Positions 8,099-17,020 are shown, numbered from the stretch's first letter. The stretch is 64,000 nt of DNA from Udaeobacter sp963725505 (GCA_963725505.1 CAVRYN010000005.1:752828-816827), one strand, 5' to 3'. Notes: generated by a model from the sequence alone, not told the origin. Program-made: numbers and translations.

Positions 8099-9265
8099 AT
8101 GGTGGCGCGGATGTCGATCAAGTCACAACCAACCCACCCGTCGAAAAGCGCACCGCATCGCGGAGGCTCCGTGCGCGGGGAATTTGCATTGTTAATCGGC
8201 TTGGGAACGGCCGTGATTTTTTTTGCAGCTGGAGATCAGTTGGTTGAAATCGTTGCGCATCCTGTGGCGCTGGCTGTTGTTTTCGGCTGGCTTTTTGTCG
8301 TTATCCTTTGGTCTGCAGTATCCGCTGTGCGGCATGCCGACGCTCTTGCGGTTAAGTGGGGCGAGCCTTACGGAACGTTAGTTCTCACGCTGTCCGCGAT
8401 CACCATTGAGGTCGTGGTGGTTTCTACCGCGATGTTGCACGGCGAGAATAATCCCACGCTTGGGCGGGACGCCGTTTTCGCTGTGATCATGATTGCTCTC
8501 AACGGATTTGTTGGCCTCTGCCTGTTGATGGGCGGGTTGCGTTATCGCGAGCAGCATTACAACCTGCAAGGTGTCAACTCCTATCTCAACGTTATCATGA
8601 CACTGGCAGTGCTGGGCTTGGTCCTGCCGAACTTCACTACTACGACCAGGGGTCCAACGTTCTCCACTGAGCAGCAGGTCTTTCTCATCGTGACGGCGCT
8701 ATTGCTTTACGCGATCTTTTTGCTCATCCAGACCATACGCCACCGCCGCTATTTCATTGATTCAAGTCACGCGGGTGTAGAGGCAAGTTCCGCTCATCAT
8801 CCACTGCGGGTGCAGTCAACGACTTTTCATACGGCGATGCTGCTCCTTTACTTGATCACGGTCATTTTGCTCGCGAAAAAGTTCGCTATCCCACTGGACA
8901 ACAGCATTGAAAAATTTGGCTTACCTCAGGAGTTTGGCGGGACAATGATCGCTGCGTTGGTGCTTGCGCCAGAAGGAATAGGTGCCGTCGAAGCGGCTTT
9001 GGTCAATGACCTGCAGCGTTCGATAAATATTCTGCTCGGTTCTGTGCTCGCGACTATTGGACTGACAATTCCCGCCGTTGTGACCATCAGCTTGATAACG
9101 AAGCGGTCGGTCACACTTGGTGTGGAAGGCGGAAATCTTCCGCTGTTGCTGTTAACACTCGCTGTGTGCGTAGTTACTTTTTCCAGCAGAAAAACAAACG
9201 TCTTGCAGGGTTGTGTTCATTTGCTGCTGTTTGCTGTATTTGTGCTGCTGATCTTTGCGCCGTGA
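8099..9265 (+). CDS. chaA: Calcium/sodium:proton antiporter, ChaA type
   Basis: A 388-residue inner-membrane cation/proton antiporter of the CaCA superfamily with about eleven membrane segments. The two alpha-repeat regions are clear: GEPYGTLVLTLSAITIEVVV in the first half and AALVLAPEGIGAVEAAL in the second, each with the conserved acidic residue. The stretch NLQGVNSYLNVIMTLAVLGLVLP also matches ChaA. It exports Ca2+, Na+ or K+ in exchange for protons at high pH or salt. Start at 8099 or 8111 (both ATG) cannot be separated. It stands alone in its transcription unit. Confidence 0.88.
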   Translation: MVARMSIKSQPTHPSKSAPHRGGSVRGEFALLIGLGTAVIFFAAGDQLVEIVAHPVALAVVFGWLFVVILWSAVSAVRHADALAVKWGEPYGTLVLTLSAITIEVVVVSTAMLHGENNPTLGRDAVFAVIMIALNGFVGLCLLMGGLRYREQHYNLQGVNSYLNVIMTLAVLGLVLPNFTTTTRGPTFSTEQQVFLIVTALLLYAIFLLIQTIRHRRYFIDSSHAGVEASSAHHPLRVQSTTFHTAMLLLYLITVILLAKKFAIPLDNSIEKFGLPQEFGGTMIAALVLAPEGIGAVEAALVNDLQRSINILLGSVLATIGLTIPAVVTISLITKRSVTLGVEGGNLPLLLLTLAVCVVTFSSRKTNVLQGCVHLLLFAVFVLLIFAP

Positions 9266-9278
9266 GTTTCGGCGCGTC

Positions 9279-9740
9279 TCACGCTTCTCTATGCATCACG
9301 GCGGCGTCCGGCTTTTGTTCGACGACCTTGAATCCGAACCGCTCGTAGAGACGCAACACTGGCTTGCCAGCTACGAAGCTCAACGAGATCGTTGACTGCT
9401 CGGAATTGGCGCGGACCAACTGCGTCAGCAGGGCTGTACCGATGCCATGCCTGCGATGCTCCGGTTTTACGACAAAAGCGAGCTCCGGCGGCGCGTGAGT
9501 TTTATCGATCGGTCGCCGCAGCCAAACTGCCCCGAGCAGCGAGCCATCTTTTTTGTCATGCGCGACAAACCCAGTGTCCCCGGCGCGGCCCCAGCCTTCA
9601 ACGTAACGAGAGAATTCCGGGCGGCGCATGATGTCACGTGAAGGACGCTCCTTTCTGCCGAGGGAAGACAGGCCCTGATACAACATTTCCCAGAGAATGG
9701 GTTCATCTTCAGCCGCGAGCGGGCGCATTAGGTAATCCAT
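9279..9740 (-). CDS. GNAT family N-acetyltransferase
   Basis: A 153-residue acetyl-CoA-dependent acyltransferase. The acetyl-CoA-binding motif A is RRHGIGTALLTQLV, preceded by the strand ELAFVV and followed by LRLYERFGFKVVE near the C-terminus. ATG at 9740 begins MDYLMRPL, typical for the family; the longer frame to 10241 runs antisense through the methyltransferase and is not used. It is divergent from the methyltransferase gene, 108 bases away. Substrate unknown. Confidence 0.85.
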   Translation of the reverse strand: MDYLMRPLAAEDEPILWEMLYQGLSSLGRKERPSRDIMRRPEFSRYVEGWGRAGDTGFVAHDKKDGSLLGAVWLRRPIDKTHAPPELAFVVKPEHRRHGIGTALLTQLVRANSEQSTISLSFVAGKPVLRLYERFGFKVVEQKPDAAVMHREA

Positions 9741-9848
9741 GGCAATTGCTATCGCTTCGCAATGGTCGCCGATTACCGGAGAATTACCAGTGCGAGCTCG
9801 AGGCGTAACAATCGCGTGATAACTCGCTGCAATCGGCGACCGTCCCGA

Positions 9849-10667
9849 ATGGCAACGGAACGCGATTACGTTCTCGGGACGCACGAGGAAGAAATCTCCA
9901 GACTCGGCCTGCAACATGACGTGTGGCGTCCGGTTGTGCTGGATTGCTGGAAACGGGCTGGCATCACCGCTGACAAACGCGTTCTCGATGTCGGCGCAGG
10001 TCCGGGCTACGCCGCTATCGATCTTGCGAACATCGTTGGGCCAACCGGTGAAGTCGTCGCACTCGAACGCTCCCGCAATTTCGTAAATGCGCTTCGCGAA
10101 ATGGTTCGCACGCGTTCGCTCGCCAACGTTCAGATTCACGAGCTGGATTTGATGACCGATGATTTGCCTGCGGGCGATTACGATTTCGCCTGGTGCCGTT
10201 GGGTGGTCTCGTTCGTTGATAATCCACCTTTGCTCATTCAAAAACTTGGCCGCGTCATGCCAAAGGGCAGCTTGTCAATCTTCCACGAGTATGGCCATTA
10301 CGAGACCTGGCGCTTTTTTCCACGACTGCCAATGCAGGAGCGTTTCCGCGAACACGTGATTGCAACGTGGCGCGAATCCGGTGGTGAACCCGACGGCGCG
10401 GCCCGGTTGCCGGAGCTGCTTGCGGAGAGCGGTTTTGTGATCCGCTCAGCGCGGCCACACGTGTTTTGCCTGCGGCCGAACGATTACATGTGGCAGTGGC
10501 CCGCCACGTTCATTGAAATCTATCTGCCCCGACTCATTCAGATGGGACGAATCGATCAGAAGTTCGCCGATAAAGTTCGCGCCGATCTGGCAAGCGCGGA
10601 AAGGAATCGCAATTCATTTATGCTGACGCCGCTGGTGCTTGAGATAATTGCTGAGAAAATAAACTGA
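9849..10667 (+). CDS. Class I SAM-dependent methyltransferase
   Basis: A 272-residue methyltransferase. The SAM-binding motif I is VLDVGAGPGYAAIDL (about residues 46-60), then GEVVALERS (acidic residue binding the ribose) and DFAWCRWVVSFVDNPPLL. The N-terminal MATERDYVLGTHEEEISRLG is often seen in bacterial small-molecule methyltransferases. ATG at 9849 is chosen over the upstream GTG at 9762, which has no domain support. Substrate is not predictable. Confidence 0.83.
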   Translation: MATERDYVLGTHEEEISRLGLQHDVWRPVVLDCWKRAGITADKRVLDVGAGPGYAAIDLANIVGPTGEVVALERSRNFVNALREMVRTRSLANVQIHELDLMTDDLPAGDYDFAWCRWVVSFVDNPPLLIQKLGRVMPKGSLSIFHEYGHYETWRFFPRLPMQERFREHVIATWRESGGEPDGAARLPELLAESGFVIRSARPHVFCLRPNDYMWQWPATFIEIYLPRLIQMGRIDQKFADKVRADLASAERNRNSFMLTPLVLEIIAEKIN

Positions 10668-10672
10668 GCGAT

Positions 10673-11680
10673 TTAGCGCGGACGCAAATACATGGTGTCG
10701 GTGACAAAATCGAAGATAGCGCGATTTATCGACAGGTACTCGATGCCGATTATTCCAGCGACGAGAGAATGGCGATTTATCGCCGGGTACTCGACGCCGA
10801 TTATTCCAGCGACGAGAGAATGCGACCTCAATACTTCTGGATTGAAGCGAACCACCGATGCGCTTCCATTTTGGATTTGGTAATTGCCGATCCGTAGCGA
10901 AGGAAAGGTCGTGATCCCGACTGAGCTCGAACCGCTGAGGCCTTCGGCGATGAGCCGCGTTGGCGCAACTTTCAACTTTGAGCGTGCGACAAAATCGGCG
11001 TCTAATGTGGTGACGTAGCCGCCAGTATCGACGATGAAATGACATGGAACGCCGTTCAATGCGCCGGCAACAAAGACGTGATGACCTTTAAGCAGAAGGG
11101 GCACGGCCGTGTAACCTTGCCCCGAGAGGATTGATTTGATTCCGGAGCCGACGCTGTTGCCTGGCCGCGACGGTCGCAGATAAACCAAATGATTTCGGAG
11201 ATCGAGAACGGCGCCAAATTTGATCAACTCACGCAGCCCGAGCAGGCCATTTGAATGCGCGCGGGTGAACGCGCTATCGGCACTACCCGACGCGACCGCT
11301 ACGGGCACATTGGTCAACGTGCAATTGCCAGCGGTTAGCGCTTTGATCGTTGTCAGGCCGTAAACGTCGCGGCCTCGTCCGAACGCTCCGTTAACGAGCT
11401 CGTTTGTTGTTGATTCATTAAGATTCAGCCCCCTTAGACTCGATCGAAAGATCAACGTGCTTGGCGAGCCGGTATCGACAACGAGATTGCCGGGCTTGCC
11501 GCTAGCCTGAATGGGCAAATGAAAAAAATTTCCAAGCTGAACCAGTTGCGCTCCGCCGTATCCATTCTTCGTTAAATAAAGGCCAAGCGCATCGAGTGTC
11601 ACCGCGCTGCGGCCGATATCGAGGTCTAGCAGTAGAATTATCGCCGCGAAAAGGAAGCCCGTACGCCGGCTTAAGCGCAT
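10673..11680 (-). CDS. Secreted retropepsin-like aspartyl protease
   Basis: A 335-residue exported protein. The signal peptide is about residues 1-27 (RLSRRTGFLFAAIILLLDL). Two aspartic-protease half-domains follow, with active-site motifs VVDTGSPSTL (about residue 67) and IVDTGGYVTTL (about 217), the single-chain arrangement of bacterial retropepsin-like proteins. Near the C-terminus a 17-residue segment HSLVAGIIGVEY... occurs twice in tandem, encoded by the 51-base repeat at 10721-10822. ATG at 11680 lies 10 bases after the HD-gene stop. Probably co-transcribed with the HD and L,D-transpeptidase genes. Target unknown. Confidence 0.8.
   Translation of the reverse strand: MRLSRRTGFLFAAIILLLDLDIGRSAVTLDALGLYLTKNGYGGAQLVQLGNFFHLPIQASGKPGNLVVDTGSPSTLIFRSSLRGLNLNESTTNELVNGAFGRGRDVYGLTTIKALTAGNCTLTNVPVAVASGSADSAFTRAHSNGLLGLRELIKFGAVLDLRNHLVYLRPSRPGNSVGSGIKSILSGQGYTAVPLLLKGHHVFVAGALNGVPCHFIVDTGGYVTTLDADFVARSKLKVAPTRLIAEGLSGSSSVGITTFPSLRIGNYQIQNGSASVVRFNPEVLRSHSLVAGIIGVEYPAINRHSLVAGIIGIEYLSINRAIFDFVTDTMYLRPR
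10721..10822. repeat. 51-base in-frame tandem duplication in aspartyl protease gene
   Basis: Two adjacent 51-base units (10721-10771 and 10772-10822) differ at about four bases. Each ends in GACGAGAGAATG. The unit is a multiple of three, so it adds 17 residues and leaves the frame open. It covers the strand HSLVAGIIG that normally occurs once. Confidence 0.9.
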
Positions 11681-11690
11681 AAGGGCCTTA

Positions 11691-12281
11691 CTAGCATCCA
11701 GCGCCAGCCAGGCCAAGCCTTAATGCGTCTGCCTTTAGCGCAGCGATTACGTTTGCAATTACGTCGTCAAGAGGCATGCCGAGCTCCTCCGCGCCGCGGA
11801 CGATGTCGTCACGATTCACGGCGCGAGCGAAGGCCTTGTCTTTCATCTTCTTTTTCACTGCTCGAACATCGACCTCGTGAATGCTTTTTGTGGGACGAAC
11901 GAGCGCGACAGCGACGATAAAGCTGCTTAGTTCATCGACCGCGTAGAGCGTTTTCTCGAGAGACGTCTCGCGCGAGATGCCTGAATAATCGGCATGCGAC
12001 ACGATCGCGCGGCAAGTTTCTTCGCCCCAACCGTGTTCGCGCAACCATGCCACGCTCACGAACGGATGGCCTTCGGTGGGGCTGCGTTCCAGGTTTGGAT
12101 GACGTTCGTAATCCATGTCGTGCAACAAACCGACTGCCTCCCAAAGATCGACATCTTCACCGTGCAATTGGGCGAAATGTTTCATCGAATCTGCCACCGC
12201 GTAGCAATGTTTTCGGAGGCTTTCGGATTGGACCCACTCGTGCAGAATATTTAGTGCACGCGCGCAGAGTGTTTCGTTCAT
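11691..12281 (-). CDS. HD domain phosphohydrolase
   Basis: A 196-residue HD-superfamily protein. The metal ligands are visible as His25 (LRKHCYAV), the HD pair in GLLHDMDYE (about residues 53-54), and later His (VSHADYSG) and Asp (AVDELSSF). These enzymes hydrolyse phosphate esters of nucleotides and related compounds. It lies between the L,D-transpeptidase and the aspartyl protease on the same strand with short gaps, so an operon is likely. Substrate not predictable. Confidence 0.85.
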   Translation of the reverse strand: MNETLCARALNILHEWVQSESLRKHCYAVADSMKHFAQLHGEDVDLWEAVGLLHDMDYERHPNLERSPTEGHPFVSVAWLREHGWGEETCRAIVSHADYSGISRETSLEKTLYAVDELSSFIVAVALVRPTKSIHEVDVRAVKKKMKDKAFARAVNRDDIVRGAEELGMPLDDVIANVIAALKADALRLGLAGAGC

Positions 12282-12290
12282 CCCCGAACT

Positions 12291-13385
12291 TTAATGAATA
12301 GAGACGTTGTCGCCTGATTTTATTTTTGTCGCGAGACGGACGACGTCCCAATTGGCCAGGCGAATGCAGCCGTGGCTTGCAGCGCGACCGATCGAACCAG
12401 GGTCGTTGGTGCCATGGATGCCGATGCCTTTTTTGTTGAGCGCGATCCACATCACGCCCACCGGATTACGAGGTCCCGGCGGAAGCAAATGAAAATTGCC
12501 GCTCCGCTTTCCATGTTGGAGCATTTCCTTGTCGTAACGGAAAATGGGCATCTTCGCGATGCCTCTCACTTTCCATTCGCCAATGGGCGAAGCCGTATGC
12601 GCGGAGCCGATCGTGACTGGATAGGCAGCGATGAGCTTTTCGCCTTGAAGTACTCCAAGCATGTTGGTTTTGGTGTCGATCTTAATGACGACCGGGGCTG
12701 ATGGTGCTTCGTTTTTCTTCGGCTGGTTGTTGTTGTCGGCGTTTTCGCTTTGCGGTTCGGGCTGATATTCGACCTCGTTCGCAGGCCGCGCGTTGATCTC
12801 GCTGCCTGGCTTGATCTCCTTTACCGAACCGAGTTCAAATGGTTCGACATTCGGCACCTTGAGCTGATCGCCGGCTTTGATCGTTTTCATTTTGCCGGGA
12901 TTAAGTTGCTCCAGCAAATGAAGGTCGCTGTGGAACTTCTCGGCGACGGCGTCGGCTGCATCGCGGTAAGGAAGAAATTTTAGTTTGGCCTGTGCGGGAA
13001 CGCTGCTCGGCAACGAACCGACACTCGCCAGATCAGCATCCGTGACGGTATAGGGAACGAACACAGGACCTATGCTGTCGAGATCAAGGCCGGTAATGTC
13101 GGGCGCAACATTCGATTTGATCTTGCCCTGTGCGGGAGGGGGCTGCGGTTGTTCGCCACGCGATTGCCGATAGAGCGCGAGCGCTTTCCAGGTGAGCTCG
13201 TTATAGGTTCCGTCGAGTTTACCCGGACTGAAGTTGGCTCGATCGAGAAAAATCTGCAGACGAGTGGCTGCTTCAATGTTCGCCTTATTCGGAGTTTGCG
13301 TGCGTGGCTTTTTTCGCGCTACCGCTGGAAGGATGCCACTCGATATCAAGAGAGCGATTATCGCAAAACGAAACAGAACGCTCAC
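12291..13385 (-). CDS. L,D-transpeptidase (YkuD) with peptidoglycan-binding and LysM-like regions
   Basis: An exported cell-wall cross-linking enzyme of about 364 residues. After a signal peptide (VLFRFAIIALLISSGILPAVA) comes a peptidoglycan-binding-like helix bundle (TRLQIFLDRANFSPGKLDGTYN), a LysM-like segment (LEQLNPGKMKTIKAGDQLKVPNV), a linker rich in Asn, Gln and Glu, and the YkuD catalytic domain ending HGTNDPGSIGRAASHGCIRL with the nucleophilic Cys. GTG at 13385 places the signal peptide at the N-terminus; ATG at 13478 would add 31 residues of unlikely sequence. It makes 3-3 cross-links or attaches proteins to peptidoglycan. Confidence 0.87.
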   Translation of the reverse strand: MSVLFRFAIIALLISSGILPAVARKKPRTQTPNKANIEAATRLQIFLDRANFSPGKLDGTYNELTWKALALYRQSRGEQPQPPPAQGKIKSNVAPDITGLDLDSIGPVFVPYTVTDADLASVGSLPSSVPAQAKLKFLPYRDAADAVAEKFHSDLHLLEQLNPGKMKTIKAGDQLKVPNVEPFELGSVKEIKPGSEINARPANEVEYQPEPQSENADNNNQPKKNEAPSAPVVIKIDTKTNMLGVLQGEKLIAAYPVTIGSAHTASPIGEWKVRGIAKMPIFRYDKEMLQHGKRSGNFHLLPPGPRNPVGVMWIALNKKGIGIHGTNDPGSIGRAASHGCIRLANWDVVRLATKIKSGDNVSIH

Positions 13386-13477
13386 ACAATGTGATGGCCG
13401 ACGAAGAATTGCGCAGTTGTTCGGGAAATGACGAGAGCTTTGGGCCCTCTCGCGGTTGCTTGACCCCAGTGCAGACA

Positions 13478-13537
13478 TTTCCCTAAAACAAACGCGCCTT
13501 CACTGTTCCGCCGTTTGAGGCAGAACAGTAAGGCGCG
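13478..13537 (-). terminator. Rho-independent terminator after the small secreted protein gene
   Basis: On the minus strand a long stem (GCGCCTTACTGTTCTGCC paired with its near-complement, 13494-13536) is followed by a T-rich run (TTTGTTTT). It lies 25 bases past the stop of the gene at 13561-13893. Confidence 0.75.
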
Positions 13538-13560
13538 ATGGAAACAAACGAGGCTAGATC

Positions 13561-13893
13561 TTAATCCTCATCGAGGATCACGCGATCAACCATCATGCTG
13601 TCGCCCGTGCCAACGTAGTGCACGCGGACAGGAACTCCTACTTTAATCTTTGTTTTCACCGTAGTCTCGTCCAACGGCCTGCCGCTTCGAGTCACATATG
13701 TGACAGTCTTGCCGAAGCGATAGCGCACCGGACCGCTAGTTTCCTTGAGAACGATCGCACTCCCCGGCGTGTACTCCGTGATCGTCCCGCTGGCATCAGT
13801 CGTGGTCGTTGTTGTGGTGGTTTCCTGAGAAACCTGTCCCCACGCAAACGGCGCGACACATGCCAAGGCTATACTCAGAAGCACTTTCTTCAT
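13561..13893 (-). CDS. Small secreted protein, unknown function
   Basis: A 110-residue exported protein. It has a signal peptide (MKKVLLSIALACVAPFAWG) and a run of eight Thr residues directly after (QVSQETTTTTTTTDASG), then a compact beta-rich domain with VRYRFGKTVTYVTRSGRP and VRVHYVGTGDSMMVDRVILDED. A strong ribosome-binding site (AGAAAGGGGAAATC) precedes the ATG and a terminator follows, so it is a single-gene unit. I recall similar small proteins in Verrucomicrobiota but know no function. Confidence 0.75.
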   Translation of the reverse strand: MKKVLLSIALACVAPFAWGQVSQETTTTTTTTDASGTITEYTPGSAIVLKETSGPVRYRFGKTVTYVTRSGRPLDETTVKTKIKVGVPVRVHYVGTGDSMMVDRVILDED

Positions 13894-14080
13894 GATTTCC
13901 CCTTTCTTGTTTTAGTTCCGATGGCAATAAAACTCCCTCTTCCGGTTAATTTTGGGCCGGACGGAAGAGCTTACCGCCATATTGGATTCGGATTCGGCCC
14001 GCACGCCGGACGTTTACAAATTCTTTGATGGTGCTTGAAGCTTCCGGTTGCGCAGAGAATTTTGGCAGTCAATCGCCTGC

Positions 14081-14160
14081 ATGAAATTCTGGATCGGCAC
14101 CTCGGGTTTTCAGTATGCGGAGTGGAAAGGAAATTTTTATCCCGAAGATTCGGCGGCAAA
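14081..14160 (+). pseudogene. 5' fragment of a DUF72 gene
   Basis: The sequence encodes MKFWIGTSGFQYAEWKGNFYPED in the same frame as the intact DUF72 gene start at 16165. Bases 14088-14150 are identical to 16175-16237 (63 bases), after which all similarity stops and the frame runs into unrelated sequence. It is an orphan gene start 2.09 kb upstream of the complete gene. Confidence 0.8.
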
Positions 14161-14244
14161 ACTCGTGTGTGCTGAGAATGCGGCTTTACACATGTCGGCT
14201 CCCAGCTGCATGATCGCGCTCTCCGAAGTCGAACCCGTCCGGCG

Positions 14245-15138
14245 ATGGAACCAGAGCGCACATCTGAAGAAAGCGAAAACGATTCTGTTGCCACGGCTAA
14301 ATTCAGACCCGTCTATGGCCTTGCTTTGGAGGAGCTGTTCAACTGGCTATGTCGCCACCGAAAGGTATTGATCGCTGTTTACCTCTCGATTCTGGCGGCA
14401 TGGATCGGTTTGATCCTTTACCGAGGCGAGGCGCTGTTTGCACCGGAACTCATTATGCCAACAGGCATTGATCTCCCGATAAGTTTGCTAACGCGAGCGA
14501 TGGTCATTGTGATTTTCTTCGCTGTACAAGCGGCGTTTCTGTTCGGCGGCGGCAAGATACGTGTACGTCCTGGGCGAACGCCATGGCATCGCCTCATTGC
14601 GTCGATCCTCATTTTCGCGGCGCTTATGGCGCTGCTTTGCTGGGGGTTTATCTTGGCGTATTTCCAAATGACCGCGCGAATGCACGCTGGGGAGCGCCCA
14701 TCACTGGGTATGGAACAAAAGAGTTCCGCTTTAATTGAAAATCCGTTGCCGGATGTATTGGTTCCCTTTGCCTGGCAACTTACGATAGGCATGTGGGTTG
14801 CCTGGCTGGTCGTCGGTATTCTTGCTGTGCGCCGAACTCAGCAGCCCACTGCGCTTGGCCGGTTGATCGTTTGTCTCCTCAGTGGCAGTTGGATTGAGTT
14901 CGCCGTTGCGTTGCCAATCGAACTGGCCAATCGGCCGCGCGATAAAGATTGCCCGTGTGAATCCGGATCCTGGTGGGCACTGGTAATTTGCCTGCCGGCA
15001 CTGGTTTGGGCAATCGGTCCCGGATTGCTTCTGCTTTTTTTACGGGAAAGACGAAACTGTAGCGAAGATCCTCGCCATAGCCGGCGAGTGCTCTTGCGTC
15101 GAAGCGTGCGAGGACAAGTCCCGGAGGCAAGTCATTGA
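14245..15138 (+). CDS. Polytopic membrane protein, unknown function
   Basis: A 297-residue protein with about six membrane segments (residues roughly 41-58, 81-101, 116-137, 173-193, 205-222 and 242-263). The segment IELANRPRDKDCPCESGSWW, with two close cysteines between membrane helices, is a notable conserved-looking loop. The next gene overlaps its stop by four bases (ATGA-type, GTCATTGAAAG context), so the two are a translationally coupled pair. The start is not certain; the first 35 residues are polar and an internal start is possible. No known family is recognised. Confidence 0.65.
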   Translation: MEPERTSEESENDSVATAKFRPVYGLALEELFNWLCRHRKVLIAVYLSILAAWIGLILYRGEALFAPELIMPTGIDLPISLLTRAMVIVIFFAVQAAFLFGGGKIRVRPGRTPWHRLIASILIFAALMALLCWGFILAYFQMTARMHAGERPSLGMEQKSSALIENPLPDVLVPFAWQLTIGMWVAWLVVGILAVRRTQQPTALGRLIVCLLSGSWIEFAVALPIELANRPRDKDCPCESGSWWALVICLPALVWAIGPGLLLLFLRERRNCSEDPRHSRRVLLRRSVRGQVPEASH

Positions 15139-16100
15139 AAGCGGGCTCGTACATTTCTTTGGCCCGAAACTATTCGTTTGTCATCATCGTGCTGGTGTTT
15201 ATCTCATTCCAGGGGACGCAGAATTACATCGGCGACTTGACCCAGATTAGCGCGGCGCGCGCTTTGTTCGTCGATTTAATTGTGAATCGTTTCGACCAAA
15301 AACCGCCCCAATCCGGCAGCGTGACCGGGACGTTCCGAAGCGATGGCATCGAGGTGCGCTACCACCTCTCCGCCACTCGCTTGGTGCGAATTTTTGTGGA
15401 TGGCCCCAGGTCTTGGGCCAGTAGTTTGCAACATGTTCGTGAAGCGCCGCCGAATCCGGAACCCGAAGTTGAGAATGATGCCGATAATGCAGGAATTCCT
15501 TCAGCAGCAGAATCGCGCCAGCAGTTTGAACAAGAGACGCTTGGTAAACTTCGCGATTTGCACATGAAGATTTTTGGCAAGATGGCTGAAGTGCCCTCCG
15601 GTCTGTCGCCATTGGCCGAAGCGGCGTTAATCTGCCCACGCATTGAGTCGAACGCGATCGAGCGCCGTATTTCCGTTCCGGGATTGGGACTTGAATTTCG
15701 TAATGGCATTGCGCCATGGTTCATCGCCTTAACTGTTCTCGGGTTGCTCACTCAGATTCGCAATCAAGTTCGTCGCGCATCCCTCGATCCCAACCTAGCC
15801 CTCGATGAACCTTGGCTCATTCTCGATGGCCGCCGTGGCTCGGAGAAATTTGCGGCCGGTGTCTGGAGCGTGGTAATTTTCTTGTCTCCCTGGGTTGCAG
15901 CAGGTTCCCTTGTTGCCATTTCCGCAGCCGAAAGCATTGCAGATGGCTGGGCTGCTGGCGCTTTGCACGAGACGGCCTTCCACCTTTGCCTCGCTTCACT
16001 TCTGATCTTTGGCGGATGGACTTCGCTCACTGCCGTGGGGGAGCTTTTGCGTTTGCGCCGGCTTCGATTAGAAAAGCTTCTTACAATCCTGCCCGCCTGA
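15135..16100 (+). CDS. Membrane protein, unknown function, coupled to the preceding gene
   Basis: A 321-residue protein. It has an N-terminal hydrophobic segment (YSFVIIVLVFISFQG), a soluble region of about 160 residues with an acidic patch (PEPEVENDADNAG), and three further membrane segments from about 195, 235 and 280. The start TTG at 15135 overlaps the previous stop. The pair (14245 and 15135) lies between the DUF72 fragment and the intact DUF72 gene. No family recognised. Confidence 0.65.
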   Translation: MKAGSYISLARNYSFVIIVLVFISFQGTQNYIGDLTQISAARALFVDLIVNRFDQKPPQSGSVTGTFRSDGIEVRYHLSATRLVRIFVDGPRSWASSLQHVREAPPNPEPEVENDADNAGIPSAAESRQQFEQETLGKLRDLHMKIFGKMAEVPSGLSPLAEAALICPRIESNAIERRISVPGLGLEFRNGIAPWFIALTVLGLLTQIRNQVRRASLDPNLALDEPWLILDGRRGSEKFAAGVWSVVIFLSPWVAAGSLVAISAAESIADGWAAGALHETAFHLCLASLLIFGGWTSLTAVGELLRLRRLRLEKLLTILPA

Positions 16101-16164
16101 CACCCGCTCCAAAGGGGGCCGCGGCCCGCGATCGGGAAAGGATCGTGCAAATGCTTTGCCTTAC

Positions 16165-16866
16165 ATGATGCAAATCTGGATCGGCACCTCGGGTTTTCAG
16201 TATGCGGAGTGGAAAGGAAATTTTTATCCCGAAGATTTGCCGGCCGCGCAGATGCTGTCGTTTTACGCCGACCGATTTTCTACCACAGAAATAAATTACA
16301 CTTTTCACCGCATCCCGGCGCCAAAGACGATTGAGAATTGGAAAACGCTTACGCCCGAAAATTTTCGGTTCGCGCTCAAGGCACCGCAGAAAATCACGCA
16401 CTGGTCGAAGCTGCGCGATTGTGCCGACACACTGGAATACTTTTTGAAAGTTGCACGCGGTCTCAACGAGCGACTCGGCCCGGTCTTGTTTCAATTGCCG
16501 CCGGCTTTCAAAAAAGATGCCGATGTGCTGAATTCATTTCTTCGCGAACTGCCGGACATGCGCGCCGCGTTCGAGTTCCGCCATGAATCATGGTTCGATG
16601 ACGAAATTTTCAATCTGCTCAAGTCTCGCAACATCGCGCTTTGCATCGCTGACACCGACGCGCTCAGCACGCCAAAGAAAATCACCGCCGACTACGGCTA
16701 TCTCCGATTACGCCGTGAGGATTACACGGATACGGACGTAAAACGCTGGTCCGACTTCGTCAGCGAACAAGGCTCAAATTGGAAAGATACGTTCGTTTAT
16801 TTCAAGCATGAGGAGAGCGGGATCGGTCCGAAGCTCGCCAGGCAAATGTTGGAATTGGTAGGTTGA
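16165..16866 (+). CDS. DUF72 domain protein (YecE-like)
   Basis: A complete 233-residue DUF72 protein with a TIM-barrel-like fold. Typical blocks are IWIGTSGFQYAEWKGNFYP at the start, FYADRFSTTEINYTFHRIP, FRFALKAPQKITH, GPVLFQLPPAFK, AFEFRHESWF and a C-terminal TFVYFKHEESG. The function of the family is not established. Two ATG codons lie at 16165 and 16168. Its first 63 shared bases also occur at 14088-14150. Confidence 0.9.
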   Translation: MMQIWIGTSGFQYAEWKGNFYPEDLPAAQMLSFYADRFSTTEINYTFHRIPAPKTIENWKTLTPENFRFALKAPQKITHWSKLRDCADTLEYFLKVARGLNERLGPVLFQLPPAFKKDADVLNSFLRELPDMRAAFEFRHESWFDDEIFNLLKSRNIALCIADTDALSTPKKITADYGYLRLRREDYTDTDVKRWSDFVSEQGSNWKDTFVYFKHEESGIGPKLARQMLELVG

Positions 16867-16876
16867 TGCTCGAAGG

Positions 16877-17020
16877 CTAGCGCCCGATCAGGATAAAAAT
16901 TCCTGCAAGCAGAGCCAGAACGCCAGTTATGATGCCGATACCAAGTCCAGTGAGAGTAAGGACTCCCACTGCAACAAGATAAATCGCGAGCAGAAGCATT
17001 CCGATATTTTTCGTAATCAT
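16877..17020 (-). CDS. Very small membrane protein
   Basis: A 47-residue protein, nearly all hydrophobic, with two helices: ITKNIGMLLLAIYLVAVGVL and GIITGVLALLAGIFILIGR. Short proteins with this pattern are common in bacteria and have no known role. ATG at 17020 is preferred to the longer frame from 17068. Convergent with DUF72. Confidence 0.6.
   Translation of the reverse strand: MITKNIGMLLLAIYLVAVGVLTLTGLGIGIITGVLALLAGIFILIGR

Noticed and set aside
9741..10241. N-terminal extension of the GNAT protein on the minus strand
   Set aside because: It runs antisense through the methyltransferase gene and shows no domain; the acetyltransferase begins at 9740.
13386..13478. Extended N-terminus of the L,D-transpeptidase from ATG 13478
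   Set aside because: It would place 31 polar residues before the signal peptide, which is unlikely for an exported enzyme.
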